In this document: positions 16,131 to 25,870 of the stretch, one piece after another
Layout of the letters: the number at the start of each line of letters is the position of its first letter
Position numbering within the stretch: position 1 is the first letter of the stretch
Assembly (NCBI GenBank): GCA_002189105.1
Contig: NIOB01000003.1
Span: 1 to 64,000 of the forward strand
Origin: Saccharibacillus soli
GTDB lineage: Bacteria > Bacillota > Bacilli > Paenibacillales > Paenibacillaceae
DNA length: 64,000 bases
Direction of reading: 5' to 3'
Translations under genes and position numbers: made by a program
Notes under the pieces: generated by a model
Databases searched by the model: none
Told to the model about the DNA's origin: nothing
What the model saw: the letters and a program-made list of their open reading frames with translations, nothing else

Positions 16131-17240
16131 ATGACAAAACGGCAGAAGAGGACGCTGGTCTGGGTGCTGTGCATCATTTTCGCATCCGCAGCCGGTTATG
16201 CCACTTATTATTTCACCAGTCTGTACAATCAGGTATCAGGACTGCAAAAGGTCGGCGAGAACTCTCCGTTCCGCAACCTGCCTGTGACTGAGACAACAAA
16301 AACAACCGTGCAGGAGCCACCCAAATGGGAAGGCAGCGAGCCGGTGAATATTCTGCTAATGGGCGTGGACGCCCGTGGCGTCAAGGAAGGCGAAATTCCC
16401 CGTTCGGACTCCATGATCGTCGCCTCGATCGATCCGACCAAAAAGACCATCAATCTGTTCTCCATCATGCGCGATACCTATACCGAAATTCCGGATCACG
16501 GAAGCCAGCGCATCAATACGGCCATTACACATGGTCCCAATACCGCGATGAAAGCCGTATCCGATCTATTGGGTATCCCGATCCAGTATTATGTCTACAC
16601 CGACTTCCAGGGCTTCATCAAGCTGGTGGATGCTGTTGGCGGGGTCGATTTTTACGTGGAAAAAGATATGAAATACCTCAGTGCAGCCGACGAACACCGG
16701 TATGACATCGACCTCAAGGAAGGTCAGCAGCATCTCGATGGTACGCAGGCGCTGCAATACGTGCGCTTCCGTCACGACCAGCTATCGGACTTCAGCCGTA
16801 CCGGACGTCAGCGTGAATTCCTGCAGGCCGTTGCCGACAAGCTGAAATCCACGACGTCAATCATGAATCTGCCAGGGATTCTGGAACAGGTCAGCCCTTA
16901 TATTGATACGAATCTGGATGTCAGCGACATGTGGAAGCTGGCAACTGTAGCCTATGACAGCAAGATGGGCGGCAGTGAGCAGATTCCGCCGAATACGCTG
17001 CTGCGCGAAAAGACGATTGGCGGTGCTGCCGTTCTGACCGTCAGCAGTGAAGACAAGCTGAAAACGTTCATTCAGGACACGCTCAATGCCGCGGGCAGCA
17101 CGCAAACGTCCCCAGATGGAACAGCTCCGGATGCAAGCGAAGAAAAACCGGGCGAAGACGAGACGCCTAAAGCCCCTGTCTCTGCTGCTCCATCCACCAA
17201 GACGGAAGCACTGGGCACGGACACCGGCAGACAGCAATAA
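16131..17240 (+). CDS. LytR-CpsA-Psr (LCP) family cell-wall ligase
   Basis: A 369-residue membrane-anchored enzyme of the LCP family, which transfers teichoic acids or other glycopolymers from undecaprenyl carriers to peptidoglycan on the outer face of the membrane. An N-terminal anchor (residues 8-28) precedes the LCP domain (about 70-230) with NILLMGVDARG, the active-site arginines in RSDSMIVASID and FSIMRDTYTEI, and RFRHDQLSDFSRTGRQREFL. The last 50 residues are a low-complexity Pro/Glu/Thr tail that probably lies in the wall. AAAGGAAG precedes the ATG. Monocistronic. Confidence 0.95.
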   Translation: MTKRQKRTLVWVLCIIFASAAGYATYYFTSLYNQVSGLQKVGENSPFRNLPVTETTKTTVQEPPKWEGSEPVNILLMGVDARGVKEGEIPRSDSMIVASIDPTKKTINLFSIMRDTYTEIPDHGSQRINTAITHGPNTAMKAVSDLLGIPIQYYVYTDFQGFIKLVDAVGGVDFYVEKDMKYLSAADEHRYDIDLKEGQQHLDGTQALQYVRFRHDQLSDFSRTGRQREFLQAVADKLKSTTSIMNLPGILEQVSPYIDTNLDVSDMWKLATVAYDSKMGGSEQIPPNTLLREKTIGGAAVLTVSSEDKLKTFIQDTLNAAGSTQTSPDGTAPDASEEKPGEDETPKAPVSAAPSTKTEALGTDTGRQQ

Positions 17241-17301
17241 GCCTGCCGGACAAATCTTAACCAAATCGCCCTGTACTCCGGGCACAAAATTCGTTACGCT
17301 G

Positions 17302-17332
17302 TAAGAGCGCCCCTTATCCGGGCGCTCTTACG
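17302..17332 (+). terminator. Hairpin after the LCP gene
   Basis: TAAGAGCGCCC pairs with GGGCGCTCTTA around a 7-base loop, 62 bp after the LCP stop. There is no T-run after it, so termination would be weak or depend on the stem alone. Confidence 0.5.
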
Positions 17333-17412
17333 CGTTAAGCGGCCCGCTCCTATCTCCTTGCAAGAGGCGATGTCAGATGACCGTATGCCCGATAACGAAA
17401 GGATTGTGAATC

Positions 17413-18729
17413 ATGAATTTGCATCGTCCAAATTCCGAAAGACTATACGCTGAAGCCCTCGAACATATCGTAGGCGGCGTGAACAGCCCCTCCCGTTCCT
17501 TCAAGGCGGTTGGCGGCGGAGCTCCCGTCTTCATGCAAAAAGGCCAGGGCGCACACTTCTGGGACGTCGATGGCCACGAATATATCGACTATCTGGCTGC
17601 ATATGGCCCGATTATTACGGGACACGCACACCCGCATATTACCGAAGCCATTCTACGCGCCGCACAAAACGGTACGCTGTACGGCACTCCAACGGAACTT
17701 GAGATTCATCTGGCCAAGATGCTCAAGGATGCGATTCCTTCGCTCGACAAAGTGCGCTTCGTCAACTCCGGTACGGAAGCCGTCATGTCCACGATTCGTG
17801 TAGCGCGTGCGTATACCAACCGCTCGAAGATCATCAAGTTCGCCGGCTGCTACCACGGTCACTCCGATCTGGTACTGGTAGCCGCCGGTTCCGGCCCTTC
17901 CACGCTGGGAACTCCGGACAGCGCAGGCGTCCCGGCAAGCATCGCGCAGGAAGTCATCACCGTACCGTTTAACGATCTGGCTGGCCTTGAAGAGGCACTG
18001 AAGCATTGGGAAGGGCAGATTGCAGCCGTCATGGTGGAACCGATCGTCGGCAACTTTGGCATGGTCATGCCGGAGAAGGGCTTCCTGGAAGGCCTCTGCA
18101 AGCTAGCTCATGAACACGGTGCGCTGGTCATCTACGACGAAGTTATCACCGCGTTCCGCTTCCACTATGGCTCCGCGCAGACCTACGCCGGTCTGGACAA
18201 CCATGATGCCATCACGCCGGATCTTACGGCACTGGGCAAGATCCTTGGTGGCGGACTGCCCATCGGCGCTTACGGCGGCCGCAAGCATATCATGGAGCAG
18301 GTCGCTCCGCTTGGTCCTGCTTATCAAGCCGGAACAATGGCGGGCAACCCCATCTCCGTCTCGGCGGGCATCGCCTGCCTGGAAGTGCTTCAGGGCGAAG
18401 GCGTCTACGAAGAGATGAATCGTCTGGCTATCCGCCTGACGGACGGCATCGCCGAGTCAGCCAAGCGCCACGGCGTGCCGATGACAATCAACCGCATCCG
18501 CGGTTCCTTCTCGACGCACTTCTGCGATCATCCGGTCACAAATTATGACCAGGCGCAGGACACCGACGGTGAAGCCTTTGCCGCCTTCTTCCGCGGCATG
18601 TTGAATCGGGGCGTCTGCCTGGCTCCTTCCAAATACGAAGCCTGGTTCCTGACTACCGCGCATACGGATGAAGACATCGATCGTACACTGACGGCGGCGG
18701 ATGAGACGCTCAAGGAGATGGCACGTTAA
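17413..18729 (+). CDS. hemL: Glutamate-1-semialdehyde 2,1-aminomutase
   Basis: A 438-residue PLP-dependent class III aminotransferase that converts glutamate-1-semialdehyde to 5-aminolevulinate in tetrapyrrole synthesis. [19 protein letters not shown] at the start and [20 protein letters not shown] near residue 116 are diagnostic. DEVITAFRF carries the PLP-binding Asp, and the Schiff-base Lys is in [17 protein letters not shown] near 280. It stands outside any hemAXCDBL cluster, so it may be the second paralogue (GsaB in Bacillus) rather than the main HemL. GAAAGGA precedes the ATG by 10 bases. Confidence 0.95.
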   Translation: MNLHRPNSERLYAEALEHIVGGVNSPSRSFKAVGGGAPVFMQKGQGAHFWDVDGHEYIDYLAAYGPIITGHAHPHITEAILRAAQNGTLYGTPTELEIHLAKMLKDAIPSLDKVRFVNSGTEAVMSTIRVARAYTNRSKIIKFAGCYHGHSDLVLVAAGSGPSTLGTPDSAGVPASIAQEVITVPFNDLAGLEEALKHWEGQIAAVMVEPIVGNFGMVMPEKGFLEGLCKLAHEHGALVIYDEVITAFRFHYGSAQTYAGLDNHDAITPDLTALGKILGGGLPIGAYGGRKHIMEQVAPLGPAYQAGTMAGNPISVSAGIACLEVLQGEGVYEEMNRLAIRLTDGIAESAKRHGVPMTINRIRGSFSTHFCDHPVTNYDQAQDTDGEAFAAFFRGMLNRGVCLAPSKYEAWFLTTAHTDEDIDRTLTAADETLKEMAR

Positions 18730-18795
18730 CGTCGCATACCTGCAGCAGCCCGAACGGAATATGTCCATTCGGGAGGTCATTCAGCTTTTTAATCG

Positions 18796-18836
18796 AAGCC
18801 CCTTCTCACGCTTTCTGGCGGGGAAGGGGTTTTTGG
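18796..18836 (+). terminator. hemL terminator
   Basis: AGCCCCTTC pairs with GAAGGGG(T) around a loop of about 17 bases, followed by TTTTT, 70 bp after the hemL stop. Confidence 0.7.
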
Positions 18837-18972
18837 CGAGGCCGCTTGTCTTTCCCTCTCCCTTTACAAACCTCGCAGCATCCAACAAGTCGTACCCGAT
18901 TCCCATTTGGTGGTGAAAAGCCCTCTTGATCGGTTAAGATAAAAGAAAAACGGAGTGTGGAAGGGAGACGCC

Positions 18973-19920
18973 ATGGACGAGGAAAAAGAGCAGCGCCGCA
19001 AAAATCTAAAGGTCATCCAGTTTGACAAAAATGCCGAAGATCTGGTCGAAAGCGAAAAACCAAGCCTCACGTTCGCCGATGTCGGCGGACTGGAAGAGAT
19101 CAAAAAGAAGATTCGCATGAACTTCATTCTTCCGCTCAAGCAGCCGGAATTGTTCGCCGCCTATGGGCGTGAAGCGGGCGGTTCGCTGCTGCTGTACGGC
19201 CCTCCAGGCTGCGGCAAGACGTTCCTTGCCCGCGCCGTTGCCGGCGAGATCGAAGCCAGCTTCCTCCATCTGGAGCTTCAGGCGATTCTGTCGATGTATG
19301 TCGGAGGCAGCGAACATAATCTGCATGATATTTTTGAAAAAGCCCGCGCCGAAGCGCCCTGCGTCTTGTTCATCGATGAGTTGGATGCACTCGGCGGCAG
19401 CCGTCATGGTATGCGCCAGCACCATGATCGGATGCTGGTGAATCAGCTGCTGATTGAACTGGATGGATTGGCCAGCTTTAACGAAAATGTCTTTATTATT
19501 GGCGCAACCAATACTCCCTGGTATCTCGATTCCGCGCTGCGGCGTCCGGGGCGCTTCAATAATCTGCTGTTTGTTCCGCCGCCGGAACAAGAAGAACGCA
19601 GTCTCATCCTCGACCTCAAGCTTACCGGCAAACCGGCAGATCGCGTGAACGTGGACAAGCTTGCCGAGAATACCGCTCTATTTTCGGGAGCCGATCTGGA
19701 ACAGTTGGTTCGTGAAGCCACGGAATTAGCGCTGGAACGAGCGATGGAGACCGGGGAAATCCAGCCTCTGGCCGACACCGATTTTCGTCGTGTGCTCAAA
19801 AGTCGGCGCCCTTCCACACTCGATTGGTTTGCTACCGCACGCAACTACGCGACGTTCAGCGATACCAATGGCGAATATGCCCAGGTATTGGACTACATCA
19901 AAACCCACAAAATCCGTTGA
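18973..19920 (+). CDS. Single-domain AAA ATPase (Cdc48/Msp1-like)
   Basis: A 315-residue AAA ATPase with one core domain. TFADVGGLEEIKKKI near residue 34 is the Cdc48-type lead-in. Walker A is GPPGCGKT near 75 and Walker B is CVLFIDELDAL near 135. The pore loop is SMYVGGSEHNL with an aromatic, and the second region of homology includes IGATNTP and arginine fingers in ALRRPGRF. There is no protease domain as in FtsH. About 30 N-terminal residues are charged, without a membrane anchor. The AAGGGAG site selects the ATG at 18973 over an upstream GTG. It lies 31 bp before a TPR membrane protein gene, so the pair is probably co-transcribed and may act together as an unfoldase with a membrane-bound adaptor. 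This role is inferred. Confidence 0.9.
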   Translation: MDEEKEQRRKNLKVIQFDKNAEDLVESEKPSLTFADVGGLEEIKKKIRMNFILPLKQPELFAAYGREAGGSLLLYGPPGCGKTFLARAVAGEIEASFLHLELQAILSMYVGGSEHNLHDIFEKARAEAPCVLFIDELDALGGSRHGMRQHHDRMLVNQLLIELDGLASFNENVFIIGATNTPWYLDSALRRPGRFNNLLFVPPPEQEERSLILDLKLTGKPADRVNVDKLAENTALFSGADLEQLVREATELALERAMETGEIQPLADTDFRRVLKSRRPSTLDWFATARNYATFSDTNGEYAQVLDYIKTHKIR

Positions 19921-19951
19921 TCCGCAGGCTGAATGACGGGGGAGGCAAGCG

Positions 19952-20848
19952 ATGAGCGAACACATCAATGAACCAGTCTCTGCCAGCGTGCGTGCGCAGC
20001 GATTTGAATGGCTGTTAAGTCGGGGGCGCCATCAGGAAGCCTTGAAAGAAGCGGGCGAATGGCTGCACGACGAACCGGAAACGACGGGGCCTTATAACGC
20101 TCTCGCGCTGGCCTATATCAACCTCAAGGAATACGATCAAGCACTGACATGCACCGATCAGTCGCTCCGTCTTGATCCGAACGAAGAAGACGCCTGGTTT
20201 CTGCGAGCGGTGATCCATTACTCGATGGGCAAATGGCCACAGATGCAGGAAGCCGCTGAAGAAGGCCTGCGTCTTAATCCTTATCGGGCACATCTCTACT
20301 ATCTGCTGGCCAACATGCACAACAAATTTGGCCGATTCGACAAGGCGCGTCAGTGTATCGAGCAGGCGCTGAATATCGACCCCGAGCATGGATTGTATCT
20401 GGCGCTGTACAGCTATGTTCTCGCCAACCTCGGGCTGTTTGCAGAATCAAAAGCTGCTGGCGAGGGTGCTCTGCGCAAGGATGTAGAAAGTTCGCAGACC
20501 TTTCTGTATCTGGGCTGGGCGGCAGATCGCCGCGGCGATGCCCGATCTGCCAAGACCATGATGGAGCAGGCGATCCGACTTGATCCCGATGATGAACAGA
20601 CACGCAGCGAATATATGGAAGCCCTTCAGAAAAACTACTGGTTCTACCGGATCTTCACCCTGCCCGTCTTCTTCCGCCGCTTCAAACCGTGGCAGCTGCT
20701 GTTGATTTGGGTGCTGGCCTCCATTATCTTCCGCCCACTGATTATTCTGCTCGTCATCTTGTATGCCCTTAGCTTTGCGATAAGCAAACTATTTGTCCAT
20801 GTTCAAGTGTACGGCTGGCGCCGCGCGCCGAAGAGGCGGGAGAAATGA
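19952..20848 (+). CDS. TPR protein with C-terminal membrane segments
   Basis: A 298-residue protein. Residues 10-225 hold about six tetratricopeptide repeats (e.g. GPYNALALAYINLKEYDQAL, AHLYYLLANMHNKFGRFDKA, LYLALYSYVLANLGLFAESK). They are followed by two hydrophobic segments (about 237-265) ending in a basic tail, so the TPR domain should be cytoplasmic and tail-anchored. A strong GGGGGAGG site lies 6 bases before the ATG. It follows the AAA ATPase gene by 31 bp and is not seen with other genes. TPR domains bind other proteins; delivering clients to the AAA ring is a reasonable guess only. Confidence 0.85.
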   Translation: MSEHINEPVSASVRAQRFEWLLSRGRHQEALKEAGEWLHDEPETTGPYNALALAYINLKEYDQALTCTDQSLRLDPNEEDAWFLRAVIHYSMGKWPQMQEAAEEGLRLNPYRAHLYYLLANMHNKFGRFDKARQCIEQALNIDPEHGLYLALYSYVLANLGLFAESKAAGEGALRKDVESSQTFLYLGWAADRRGDARSAKTMMEQAIRLDPDDEQTRSEYMEALQKNYWFYRIFTLPVFFRRFKPWQLLLIWVLASIIFRPLIILLVILYALSFAISKLFVHVQVYGWRRAPKRREK

Positions 20849-20864
20849 TTCTCCCGCCTTCTTC
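20831..20864. terminator. Terminator between convergent genes
   Basis: GGCGGGAGAA pairs perfectly with TTCTCCCGCC around ATGA; the TPR stop codon lies in the loop. T-rich flank on the plus strand (CTTCTTC) and shorter on the minus strand. It separates the TPR gene from the convergent hybrid kinase. Confidence 0.7.
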
Positions 20865-20899
20865 ACGTGCCCGGATTCGAGAAACTGGCTTTGCTGGTG

Positions 20900-23800
20900 T
20901 CACGGGTTGGCTCTGCGGCGATGCAGAAATGCCCTCAGACGCCCTTCCGCATCCAAAAGCACACGCCGTACGTCCATTTCGGAGATCGGCTTGGCGATAT
21001 ACTCCTGCATGCCGCTGTCCAGACACTCCTGTTCAAAGCCGGGGCGCACGAACGCGGTGACGGCTACAAAATACGGGATAGCTTCCGGCGGCAGCACTTT
21101 GCGAACCAGACGAGCGGTGGTCAGCCCATCCATTTCCGGCATCTGAATGTCCATGAACACCAGATCATAACGTTTGCGGGAAAGGGCGGCAAAGGCTTCG
21201 ATCCCGTTCTCCGCCATATCTGCTGTACAGCCGGACTTCCACAGCAGTTCCTGGAGCAGGCGGCGATTGACCGGATGATCTTCGGCAATCAGAATACGCA
21301 GATCCTGCAGCGATTCAGGTTCTGCACCGTTCCCTATCGAAGAATGACCCGACTCGTCCGCCGCTTTCTCCCAGCTTCGATCTCCTGTTTCCGACGATGC
21401 CTCAGCTGCAGGTGTCTGGGAGCGTGCAGCGGAATCAGCACCATTCATAGGAGATTGCGAATCAATAGATTGGCCTTCAAGCAGGGGTTGGGTTGGATGG
21501 GCTGAAGAAGGATCAACAATCAGATTTTTCGCCCGACAAGGCAGGGTAAAATGGAAAGTTGATCCCTGACCTTCCCGGCTCTCGGCCTGAATGGTCCCGC
21601 CCATCAGCTCCACCAGTCTGCGGCAGATCGACAGCCCCAGTCCTGTTCCTCCGTACTTGCGATTCAATTCGGGATGCAGTTGGGAGAAGGATTGGAATAG
21701 ACGTCCCAACTTGTCTTCCGCAATTCCGACTCCGGTGTCCTGGACGTAGAATTTCAATACCGGCTCCGCCTCTGTTGAACCTGCAATTTTCTCGACGAAG
21801 ACTTTGACTGAACCCGCTTCCGTGAACTTGATGGCATTGCCGACCAGATTGGTCAGCACCTGGCGCAGACGCACCGGATCGGTCACAATCTCGTCCGGCA
21901 CATTGGGAGCCAGTTCCCAGCTGAGTTCAATCCCCCGTTCCACCGCCCGGGGAGCAAACAGCTCAACCGCATCGCTTACCAACGAAGCCAGCGGAAAGCG
22001 CTCCGGCTCCAGCATCAGACTGCCTGCATCAATCTTGCTGAAATCCAGCACGTCATTCAGAATCCGCATGAGTGACTGACCACTGCTGCTGATAATCTCA
22101 ACAAATTCCCGCTGCTGCTCAGTCAGTTCGCCATCCAGCAGCAGATCCGTCATGCCCAGCACTCCATTCATTGGTGTGCGAATTTCATGACTCATCATCG
22201 CCAGAAACTCTGACTTCGCTGAAGCCGCATGCTCAGCCAGTTCCTTTTGCCGCAGTACCTCGCGTTCATTCGTCACATCGCGGAATACGACGACCGTCCC
22301 CTGAATTTTCCCTTTGTCGATGATCGGGTTAACCGTATATTCCACCAGACAGCTGGACCCATCTTTTTTCCACAACACACATTCGGCAATGGATCTGGAG
22401 ATTCCGTCGCGCACCGTTGCACAGATCGGGCACTCATCCACGGAATAAGGTACGCCTCCAGCTCCAGAATGATTCAGCAGGGTATGATTGTCACGACCAA
22501 TAAACTCATCCTGTTCATAACCGAGCAGACCAAGCGCCGCCGGATTCACGAAAATGGTACGCCCCTGATTGTCGATTCCGAAGATACCTTCCGAGACGGA
22601 GTTCAGAATCAGGGTATACTCATAGCCCAACTGCTCGATCTGCCGGATATACTGTTTGCGTTCGGTAATATCGCTGGCAATCCCATATACACCCACGACT
22701 TCTCCCTCGACGAAAATCGGCACATTCGTGATGTTCAAATCAGCCATTTCCCCGGTCACCCGCTCAATTCGTGCCTCATAGTTCTGGGGAATTCCCCGGC
22801 ATGCCGCAGCGAAATGACGATTGGTTCGGATCAGGTTCTCATCATGAATCACCGTGCGATAAGAATTGCCGATCAGATCCTCCTTGCGGCAGCCAAGCAG
22901 GTCAGCCATACTGTCGTTGCAGGACGTATAGACACCTTCCAGGCTCAACGAATAGACACCGGAAGGATTATACTCGAACAGCGATTTATAGCGTTCTTCG
23001 CTCTCCTGAAGCTGTCTCTGCGCCAATTTGCGCTCATTGACGTCGCGCGATACCGCAATAATCTCCAGCGGCTCCCCTGTGTGCGGATCGAATGTAAAGC
23101 TGGCCGCACTCTCCAACCAGACATACTCACCACTGCGGGTGCGTGCGCGGAATTCGACGGTATGCGAGGTGAACCCCCGCTGTACACTGCGCAGATAGTC
23201 GGCCACTCGGTCCGCATCTTCCGGGTGAAAAATGTTAAAGGAATTGGTTCCCACCAACTCTTCCGGCTTGTATCCCAGAATTCGCTCACACGCTGGAGAC
23301 AGGTACAAAAAGATGGAATCGGCCGACTGACGACTGAACAAATCCAGTGAATGTTCATAGATCAGACGAAACTCCAGCTCATTCTGGCGTACCTGCTGTT
23401 CCAGCCTCGTCTGCTCCGTAATATCCTGGATACTTCCCACCAGATGCTGATCCCCAGCTTTTTTGCCTTGGGAGCGTACTGTTCGCTGTTCGCCCTGGTC
23501 CGTCACCAGGCGATAGATTACGTCGTATTCTCCGCCCTCCATGCGTTCCTTGACCAGATCCGTCACCCGTTGTCTGTCCTCCGGAACCACTCGCTTGAAC
23601 AGATCATCCTGCCGAATCAATTCTCCCTTGTTCTCAACTCCGAAAATATCGTAGAGCAGGTCGGAGAATTGGATGTCGCCGCTCTCCAGATCCCAATCCC
23701 AGAACGCAATTCGTGCCAGTTCAACCGCCTGTCGGTGACGTTCCGACGTCTCAAGGGGCTTGCGATCACTTTTGCGCATGGGCATGGTGTCGCGCAGCAG

Positions 23801-24211
23801 GAGATAGACGCCCAACTGCTCCGATTCATGGACGAGCGGCACGAAATCAAGATCCAATTGCAGCGGAACCCCTACTTTGCTCTGCATCTGAAAGGGAACA
23901 TGTCCAGCTTGTCCTGCCGCTGCATTCATGAATAAAGGTCGCAGAACGTCAAACGACGGATTAGACACCAGGCGAGCTTCTGCAATACGTTCGGCCAATT
24001 CGGAAGGAGTGAATCCGGTAATGTGCGGAACGGCCGAATTCCCATACAACACCTCGCCCTCGCAGTCCATAATCAGCACGCCATCCGGATGATTCATAAA
24101 CAGGGATCGGTAGACTCCCTCTTCCGCCAGCAGTCGTTTTAATTGTTCAGTCCTTTTGTCCTTCAAGGATAAATGTCCCCTTAAAAAAAGATAATGAGCT
24201 TCTTCCGGCAT
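20900..24211 (-). CDS. Hybrid sensor histidine kinase with five PAS domains
   Basis: A 1103-residue soluble kinase without a membrane segment. Five PAS domains occupy about residues 25-145, 155-275, 285-395, 405-520 and 530-650. HisKA (AMMSHEIRTPMNGVLGM, phosphorylated His near 675) and HATPase (NAIKFTEAG, DTGVGIAEDKL, GGTGLGLSICRRLVELMGG) follow. After a Ser/Ala-rich linker of about 90 residues comes a receiver (LIAEDHPVNRRLL, phosphorylated Asp in FMDIQMPEMDG). The fifth PAS carries a CPIC motif within a Gly-rich insert. AGGAGG stands 10 bases before the ATG. No cognate output regulator is next to it, so it may feed a phosphorelay through a distant HPt protein. Confidence 0.93.
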   Translation of the reverse strand: MPEEAHYLFLRGHLSLKDKRTEQLKRLLAEEGVYRSLFMNHPDGVLIMDCEGEVLYGNSAVPHITGFTPSELAERIAEARLVSNPSFDVLRPLFMNAAAGQAGHVPFQMQSKVGVPLQLDLDFVPLVHESEQLGVYLLLRDTMPMRKSDRKPLETSERHRQAVELARIAFWDWDLESGDIQFSDLLYDIFGVENKGELIRQDDLFKRVVPEDRQRVTDLVKERMEGGEYDVIYRLVTDQGEQRTVRSQGKKAGDQHLVGSIQDITEQTRLEQQVRQNELEFRLIYEHSLDLFSRQSADSIFLYLSPACERILGYKPEELVGTNSFNIFHPEDADRVADYLRSVQRGFTSHTVEFRARTRSGEYVWLESAASFTFDPHTGEPLEIIAVSRDVNERKLAQRQLQESEERYKSLFEYNPSGVYSLSLEGVYTSCNDSMADLLGCRKEDLIGNSYRTVIHDENLIRTNRHFAAACRGIPQNYEARIERVTGEMADLNITNVPIFVEGEVVGVYGIASDITERKQYIRQIEQLGYEYTLILNSVSEGIFGIDNQGRTIFVNPAALGLLGYEQDEFIGRDNHTLLNHSGAGGVPYSVDECPICATVRDGISRSIAECVLWKKDGSSCLVEYTVNPIIDKGKIQGTVVVFRDVTNEREVLRQKELAEHAASAKSEFLAMMSHEIRTPMNGVLGMTDLLLDGELTEQQREFVEIISSSGQSLMRILNDVLDFSKIDAGSLMLEPERFPLASLVSDAVELFAPRAVERGIELSWELAPNVPDEIVTDPVRLRQVLTNLVGNAIKFTEAGSVKVFVEKIAGSTEAEPVLKFYVQDTGVGIAEDKLGRLFQSFSQLHPELNRKYGGTGLGLSICRRLVELMGGTIQAESREGQGSTFHFTLPCRAKNLIVDPSSAHPTQPLLEGQSIDSQSPMNGADSAARSQTPAAEASSETGDRSWEKAADESGHSSIGNGAEPESLQDLRILIAEDHPVNRRLLQELLWKSGCTADMAENGIEAFAALSRKRYDLVFMDIQMPEMDGLTTARLVRKVLPPEAIPYFVAVTAFVRPGFEQECLDSGMQEYIAKPISEMDVRRVLLDAEGRLRAFLHRRRANP

Positions 24212-24381
24212 CTGGTTGCGCCCTCCTCATGTACCCATTCGGTTGGCTCCAATCAGGGAAGTTTCAAATCCGCACGCCGTTCGCTCGTTTGCTAATTCTT
24301 ATTACCCCACGGTCTATGGTCAAAAACGAACCCGTCTTACGGTGCCTTAACCAGACTCCCCGAACAAAGGGCGATGGTTTA

Positions 24382-24419
24382 CAAAAAATCCGAAAACGAC
24401 GCCTGTCGTCTTCGGATCG
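24382..24419 (-). terminator. Terminator of the SGNH hydrolase gene
   Basis: On the minus strand ATCCGAAGACGAC pairs with GTCGTTTTCGGAT around AGGC, followed by TTTTTTG. It lies about 70 bp downstream of the hydrolase stop. Confidence 0.8.
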
Positions 24420-24486
24420 AAGGATCTTCAGAAAAGAGGAGGTTTAGAAAGCCAGAAAAATCGTGCTGTCCACATCCATAGACGGA

Positions 24487-25722
24487 TTATGGATTAACAA
24501 ATACCGTGCGCAGCTGTGCCGTATATTGGACATCAAAGCCCAGCCCATCTGCCAGAACCGCCAGCGGAACATAGGTCTTGGATTGGCCGTTCACCTTCTC
24601 CGTGAACGCCGGAACCTGAACCGCCAGGGGCTTTCCATTTACCATGATCGATTTCTTTCCAATGGGAATCTGGACACTGCGACCGTCGATGACGATATTT
24701 GCCGTGGAAGTCTTGTTGTCCCATTTTAGCTCGGCACCCAATCCATCGGTGATGTCTCGCAGCACCACAAAAGTCGTGTTGTTTTTGAGAATCGGCTTGA
24801 AGGATGTATTCAGCTCCTTGCCCGCTACCACAACCGCTACAGTCGATTTAGGAACGACTGCACTCAGCTTGCGATATTCGCCCCAGATCTTCTCCGCAAA
24901 CGCCTTGGCAATGGCTTCGTAACCCACCTGGTTCGGGTGAATATCTCCACGCATGATATGCGTCATCTGCGTCTCGCGTCCGGCAAACAGGGCGACGAGA
25001 TTCACCGCTTCGGCATGGCCGCCCTGCGCATTCTGCGCCGCGATCACTTGGTTCAGCGTTGTTGTATAAGCCGCCGCAGCCTGGCTCAGTGCCGCATACT
25101 GCGCCCCCGCCTTCACAGCGGGAACCGGCTGATATTGGTCGGCGATCACAATGCGTGCATTCGGATTGATCTCTTTCAGATCGGAGAGCACGGCTCCCAG
25201 ATTCGTCGCGTAGGACTTGAGCAGAGCTTCAACCTGCGTGTTCAGATCCTGCGGCACTTCGCCGCTGCGAATGAGCGGCAGCAGATCGTTACCGCCGATT
25301 GTAATCGTAATGAGATCCGCATCTGCTACATCGGAACGCACCTGGGCAACTTGCGAGGCAAATAGAGCGGCGTTGGGATCGCTTAATCCTGCTTGGACAG
25401 CATCGGCTGTTGTATTCGTCCCTGCACGAACCGCTTCAATATAATGCTCTAACCCGGTCGAATTCAGACCGGAGATACCGTAATTATCAACCTCCGAACG
25501 CCCGTGGAAGCGAGCCTGCTCCGCCAGCCGGGGCACAAAGCCATAATATTCGGCTGCCGTACGCTGTGGTTCGTATCCCGCCGTGATCGAATCGCCGAAG
25601 GATACGATCTTGTAGGTTTCTCCCGCCGCCATCATGTCACGAACCCCCGTCAATTCAAATACCGGAAGTGCAAGTGCTGTGCAGGCAAGTGCCATCAAGC
25701 CTTTTCTCCATGTGTGTGTCAT
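24487..25722 (-). CDS. Secreted SGNH/GDSL hydrolase with a stalk domain
   Basis: A 411-residue exported esterase-like protein. Residues 1-33 are a signal peptide ending near MMAAGE. The SGNH hydrolase spans about 36-275: block I SFGDSITAGY (Ser nucleophile), block II NYGISGLNS, block III ITIGGNDLL and block V RGDIHPNQVGY (catalytic Asp and His). The C-terminal 115 residues form a copper-amine-oxidase-like stalk domain (NNTTFVVLRDITDGLGAELKWD, GKSIMVNG-type strand, KTYVPLAVLADGLGF), common in secreted Paenibacillus proteins as a wall-binding or spacing module. The substrate, perhaps an acetylated wall polymer or a lipid, is unknown. GGAAGGAG precedes the ATG. Confidence 0.92.
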   Translation of the reverse strand: MTHTWRKGLMALACTALALPVFELTGVRDMMAAGETYKIVSFGDSITAGYEPQRTAAEYYGFVPRLAEQARFHGRSEVDNYGISGLNSTGLEHYIEAVRAGTNTTADAVQAGLSDPNAALFASQVAQVRSDVADADLITITIGGNDLLPLIRSGEVPQDLNTQVEALLKSYATNLGAVLSDLKEINPNARIVIADQYQPVPAVKAGAQYAALSQAAAAYTTTLNQVIAAQNAQGGHAEAVNLVALFAGRETQMTHIMRGDIHPNQVGYEAIAKAFAEKIWGEYRKLSAVVPKSTVAVVVAGKELNTSFKPILKNNTTFVVLRDITDGLGAELKWDNKTSTANIVIDGRSVQIPIGKKSIMVNGKPLAVQVPAFTEKVNGQSKTYVPLAVLADGLGFDVQYTAQLRTVFVNP

Positions 25723-25778
25723 TCATTGTCTCCTTCCGGTCCAAGCGGACCTCATTGGGTGGGGTGAAAAGGGGAAGC

Positions 25779-25821
25779 AAAAGGGCCGCCGCAGCCCTGG
25801 ATTGCCCCGGGTACGGCGGCC
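25779..25821 (-). terminator. Terminator of the small acidic gene
   Basis: On the minus strand GGCCGCCG pairs with CGGCGGCC around a loop that holds a smaller CCCGG stem, followed by CTTTTGC; 50 bp after the stop at 25871. Confidence 0.65.
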
Positions 25822-25870
25822 TGCCAAGGAAGTTCTATAGGGCTGGCCGTACTTATAACGGTATGTCCGA

